Shown: positions 61,267 through 64,000 of the stretch, one piece after another
How positions within the stretch are numbered: position 1 is the first letter of the stretch
Layout: the number at the start of each line of letters is the position of its first letter
DNA from: Clostridium rectalis
GTDB taxonomy: Bacteria > Bacillota > Clostridia > Clostridiales > Clostridiaceae
Assembly (NCBI RefSeq): GCF_900626095.1
Contig: NZ_UYZZ01000001.1
Span: 372,001 to 436,000, forward strand
Reading direction: 5' to 3'
Length of the DNA stretch: 64,000 bases
Program-made: the position numbers and the translations under genes
The notes under the pieces: model-generated
What the model saw: the letters and a program-made list of their open reading frames with translations, nothing else
What the model was told of the DNA's origin: nothing
Database searches by the model: none

Positions 61267-62664
61267 TCACATTAAAAATATACTTAAAAGGGTAGTAACT
61301 GCAAGGCCAATTGCTACTGGTATCAAATTTCGTTTTGCTAATTCAAATGGATCTACATTACATATGGCAGCAACGGACAGTAATGACCATGGAACAATTG
61401 TTCCACCACCAGTCCAAATTGCAGAAATTTGACCTAACGCCGTAAGAGTAGCAGTGCCCTTTCCCAGTGCAATACCAAATATTTTTGCTATGGAGCCAGT
61501 AAGAGATATGCCTGAAAAACCAGAGCCATCCAGTCCAGTTATAACTCCTACAGTAGTTAAGGTAGCGGCACCTACAGGAGCATTTAATGGAACTGTAGAC
61601 GAAAGAGCTAGTCCTAAATCGTTTACTAGGCCTGTAGAACCTTTAGGGAGAACTTCACCAAATATTTTAATAAAACCTGTATCACCAAGATAAAAAAATG
61701 CAGCAATAGGAATAACAGGACCAAATACTTTAAAACCAAAAATGAAACCTTCTACTATATATGAAATTACTAAAGAGGAGGCCTCCCTTTTCTTTATATA
61801 TAACGAAATGGAAATTAATATAAAAATTGAAGTTCCTCCAATTAATGCAGTGGCAGCTCCACCTTGGAGATTTAATTTATACATAATATATATATCAAGT
61901 ATAAATAAGAAACCTATTAATATAGAAAAAATATTTTTTTCTTTTTCATTTAATAAATTCTTTAAATTATTATCATCAGATGAGTTTATTTTAGAGTAAT
62001 TTTTATGTGAAGATAATGTTTTATTTTTAAATTCTTTTTTTAACATGAAAAAAGATATTAATGTTGTAACTATGCCCATTGTAATAACTAAAGGTATAGA
62101 AGCAGCAATTACGGTTGATACGGATATTCCCGCACTATCTGCAGTAAGTTTTGGAGCACCTTGAATAATAAAGTCTCCAGATAATGCGATACCATGACCA
62201 AATAAGCTCATAGCAATAGCAGCACCTATGGCAGGTAAGCCAGCTTTCTGGGCAGCTGGAAGAAAAAGAGCTCCTATTAAAGCAATTGCAGGAGAAGGCC
62301 AAAAGAATAATGATATAATCATTGTAAATATACCTATTATAAAATAAGCAGATGTGGGATTTTTTATAAATTTAGTAAAGGGTTTTACCATGCATTCATT
62401 TATACCAGTTTTATTAAGAAGTATGGACATAGATGTTATAACAGAAATTATAAGTATTGTACCCATAAGTTCAGTTATAGCATAAGCCAAACTATCAAAA
62501 ACTCCTGTTATAGCTAAGGGAATAGAATTAGTAGAAATAGTACCTAAAGTAAATATACCAACTAAACAAAGAATAGTTATATCTTTTTTAAAAATCATAA
62601 ATACAATAATTAGAGCAATAAAAATTAGATAAATATAATGTAAACTTCCTAATTTAATTAACAT
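61267..62664 (-). CDS. ion transporter superfamily-like permease
   Basis: About 465 residues with roughly a dozen hydrophobic helices. Gly/Ser/Pro-rich segments such as WPSPAIALIGALFLPAAQKAGLPAIG, GHGIALSGDFIIQGAP and GQISAIWTGGGTIVPWS resemble GntP/DcuC/CitMHS-type carriers (IT superfamily). The substrate is unknown. I chose the start at 62664 (MLIKLGSLHYIY) behind GGGGGG; a longer in-frame start at 62712 would add 16 residues. No catabolic neighbour gives a clue to its substrate. Confidence 0.75.
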   Translation of the reverse strand: MLIKLGSLHYIYLIFIALIIVFMIFKKDITILCLVGIFTLGTISTNSIPLAITGVFDSLAYAITELMGTILIISVITSMSILLNKTGINECMVKPFTKFIKNPTSAYFIIGIFTMIISLFFWPSPAIALIGALFLPAAQKAGLPAIGAAIAMSLFGHGIALSGDFIIQGAPKLTADSAGISVSTVIAASIPLVITMGIVTTLISFFMLKKEFKNKTLSSHKNYSKINSSDDNNLKNLLNEKEKNIFSILIGFLFILDIYIMYKLNLQGGAATALIGGTSIFILISISLYIKKREASSLVISYIVEGFIFGFKVFGPVIPIAAFFYLGDTGFIKIFGEVLPKGSTGLVNDLGLALSSTVPLNAPVGAATLTTVGVITGLDGSGFSGISLTGSIAKIFGIALGKGTATLTALGQISAIWTGGGTIVPWSLLSVAAICNVDPFELAKRNLIPVAIGLAVTTLLSIFLM

Positions 62665-63177
62665 TTTAGTCCCCCCTATATGATATGAAGGTAATAAAAA
62701 CTTCATAAACAAAAAATTTAAAATAGAAAATCATGATATCTATATAATTTAAATATGCACTGTAAAAAATAGAATGTTACAATTTCAATGCTACAAACAA
62801 TTGAATTTTTAAAGAGAAAGAATATTTTAATTTATACTATACTAAATAAATCTTATATTTAATATTCATATTATATGTTAGTTGCATTTTGGAGGTGACA
62901 CTATATAATAATAATCTACTTAATTCAAAGGATATCATTTAGGTGGGATCTTATTAACTTTATTTATATATATGATTATTAAAGGGAAAAGTGATGATAT
63001 TACTTAGAAATTTGATATTATAAGGTGGATAATATAAAAAATAAAGTATAAAAATGATGAAATTTATTTTTAATGGATAGTGACCATAAAGTTTAATTGT
63101 AAGTTTTAAATAAGAATAAAACATTTAAGTTAGGGATACTATAGAAATGATAATAAAAAATACAAAGGAGAATTATT
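62665..63177. other. intergenic interval upstream of the permease and small ORF
   Basis: About 510 AT-rich bases. It must hold the promoter of the minus-strand permease. TTTTGGAGGTGAC near 62887-62899 looks like a ribosome site but no frame of useful length follows it. No repeat, RNA family or terminator was recognised. Confidence 0.5.
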
Positions 63178-63336
63178 ATGAAAAATAAGGATGAAGTTAA
63201 AAGTAATAATAAGAAAAATTATAATGCTAAAGGAAATAAATCTCAAGATCAATTTAGTAAAAATCAAATAGTGCAAACAATAGAAGAGAGGGAATTTAAT
63301 GACAGTGTAACAAATAGCAAGAAAAATGGTTATTAA
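63178..63336 (+). CDS. small hydrophilic protein, 52 residues, unknown function
   Basis: AAAGGAG lies eight bases before ATG 63178; the frame ends at TAA 63334-63336. The product is very polar (Lys, Asn, Gln, Ser), with no membrane segment and no Cys, and includes QIVQTIEEREFND, a possible helix. Size and composition recall small spore or stress proteins, but no family motif is visible. No terminator is close. Confidence 0.5.
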   Translation: MKNKDEVKSNNKKNYNAKGNKSQDQFSKNQIVQTIEEREFNDSVTNSKKNGY

Positions 63337-63439
63337 AAGTTGTACATTTACATAGGTTAGAATAGTGTTATTTTTTTACAAATAGGTTATATTTTAAAAA
63401 TGAAATTTTCAAATTTAAGTATTAAATTATTTAACTTAT

Positions 63440-63474
63440 AATATTCCCCCATGTGGTTACATGGGGGAATATTT
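63440..63474 (-). terminator. terminator of the dicarboxylate symporter gene
   Basis: AATATTCCCCCATGT pairs with ACATGGGGGAATATT around GGTT. It lies 30 bases past the stop of the minus-strand gene at 63504. Confidence 0.75.
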
Positions 63475-63503
63475 AGTGATCAATTTTATAATTTAAATAT
63501 TTT

Positions 63504-64000
63504 TTAAGCGTCTACATTTACAGAAATACTTTCAGAGGAGTCTTGTATTTTGTCTACAATCATTGCAACTGCTTGGTCACCTGATACGTTACAAGCTGTT
63601 CCAAAGCTATCTTGAGCTATATATAGCGCAATCATTAAAGCTAACATAGGTTTAGTAAATCCTAAAATAGATTCTAAAACCCCAAGAGATGCCATAACAG
63701 CACCACCTGGAACTCCAGGAGCTGCTACAATGGAGATACCAAGCATTGCTATAAATCCTGAAAATGCTCCTAAATTTACAGGCATACCATTAAGCATCAT
63801 AACTGCCATTGCGCACATTGATAAAGTAATAGTACTACCTGACATATGAGTAGTGGCACATAGAGGAATAACAAACTCTCTTATACCTTTAGAAGTACCC
63901 ATATTTTCAGAGCATTGTATATTAATAGGGATAGTTGCTGCAGAAGATTGAGTACCTAAAGCGGTTAAATATCCGGGAACCTGCAATTTTAAACATTTAA
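63504..64000 (-). CDS. dicarboxylate/amino acid:cation symporter, C-terminal part
   Basis: The gene runs off the window: the frame is open to the last bases, so the N-terminal part is missing. About 165 residues are visible. DAACS-family signatures are present: TALGTQSSAATIPIN (the Ser-rich re-entrant loop), ATTHMSGSTITLSMCAMAV (second helical motif) and AAPGVPGGAVMASLGVLES, then the last loop TACNVSGDQAVAMIVDK. Members import glutamate, aspartate, serine or C4-dicarboxylates with Na+ or H+. The substrate cannot be told. Confidence 0.92.
   Translation of the reverse strand, partial: KCLKLQVPGYLTALGTQSSAATIPINIQCSENMGTSKGIREFVIPLCATTHMSGSTITLSMCAMAVMMLNGMPVNLGAFSGFIAMLGISIVAAPGVPGGAVMASLGVLESILGFTKPMLALMIALYIAQDSFGTACNVSGDQAVAMIVDKIQDSSESISVNVDA

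Overview
The window is AT-rich chromosomal DNA from an endospore-forming, low-GC Gram-positive anaerobe. It carries spo0A, spoIIIAA-AH, spoIVB and spoIIM, AGGAGG-type ribosome binding sites with many TTG and GTG starts, and gene order close to the Bacillus/Clostridium backbone. Gene content points to Clostridium sensu stricto. Placement near C. novyi / C. botulinum group III / C. tetani is only an inference. No rRNA, tRNA, CRISPR array, insertion sequence or prophage was seen.

Layout. 1-9.9 kb: end of aroA, a TraR/DksA-type protein, lspA-rluD, a PyrR-controlled pyrR-uraA unit, exoA convergent with rqcH, and dapF with a lipoprotein gene. 10-16.1 kb: a type IV pilus operon (pilB, pilC, a pilin, several pseudopilins including a 52-residue one, and pilM/N/O-like genes). 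16.1-18.9 kb: aroK, aroQ, an M24 peptidase and efp. 19-24.5 kb: a CD1247-type gene and the eight-gene spoIIIA operon behind a sigma-E-like promoter. 24.6-35.8 kb: asp23, nusB, folD, xseA, xseB, ispA, then a long structured GC-rich RNA that I identify as OLE RNA, its partner gene oapA, then dxs, tlyA, nadK, argR and recN. 36-38.5 kb: spoIVB and spo0A, the latter with a sigma-H-like promoter and a 0A box.

38.5-41.3 kb is a gene-poor stretch holding a dinB/small-ORF operon with an SOS box inside its promoter. 41.3-48 kb: a polysaccharide deacetylase, a YhcN-type lipoprotein divergent from spoIIM, a small membrane gene, xerD, two tandem purine nucleoside phosphorylases and pdp. 48-53 kb: two D,D-carboxypeptidases flanking scpAB and the ytfI/ytfJ pair. 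53.5-64 kb: an iron-type alcohol dehydrogenase, cheV, a DEAD-box-family helicase, a small membrane protein, a GGDEF plus HD-GYP protein, an S1-domain protein, a Met/Cys-rich protein, an IT-superfamily-like permease and the 3' part of a dicarboxylate symporter.

Most notable items: the OLE RNA/OapA module; pilC and aroK, which appear to lack any canonical start codon; a tiny pseudopilin without Glu5; a XerD with two catalytic positions changed; a protein that is about 30% Met and 10% Cys; and the SOS-controlled dinB operon. OLE RNA is a known class, so the system is not new in itself. The rest are candidates for follow-up.
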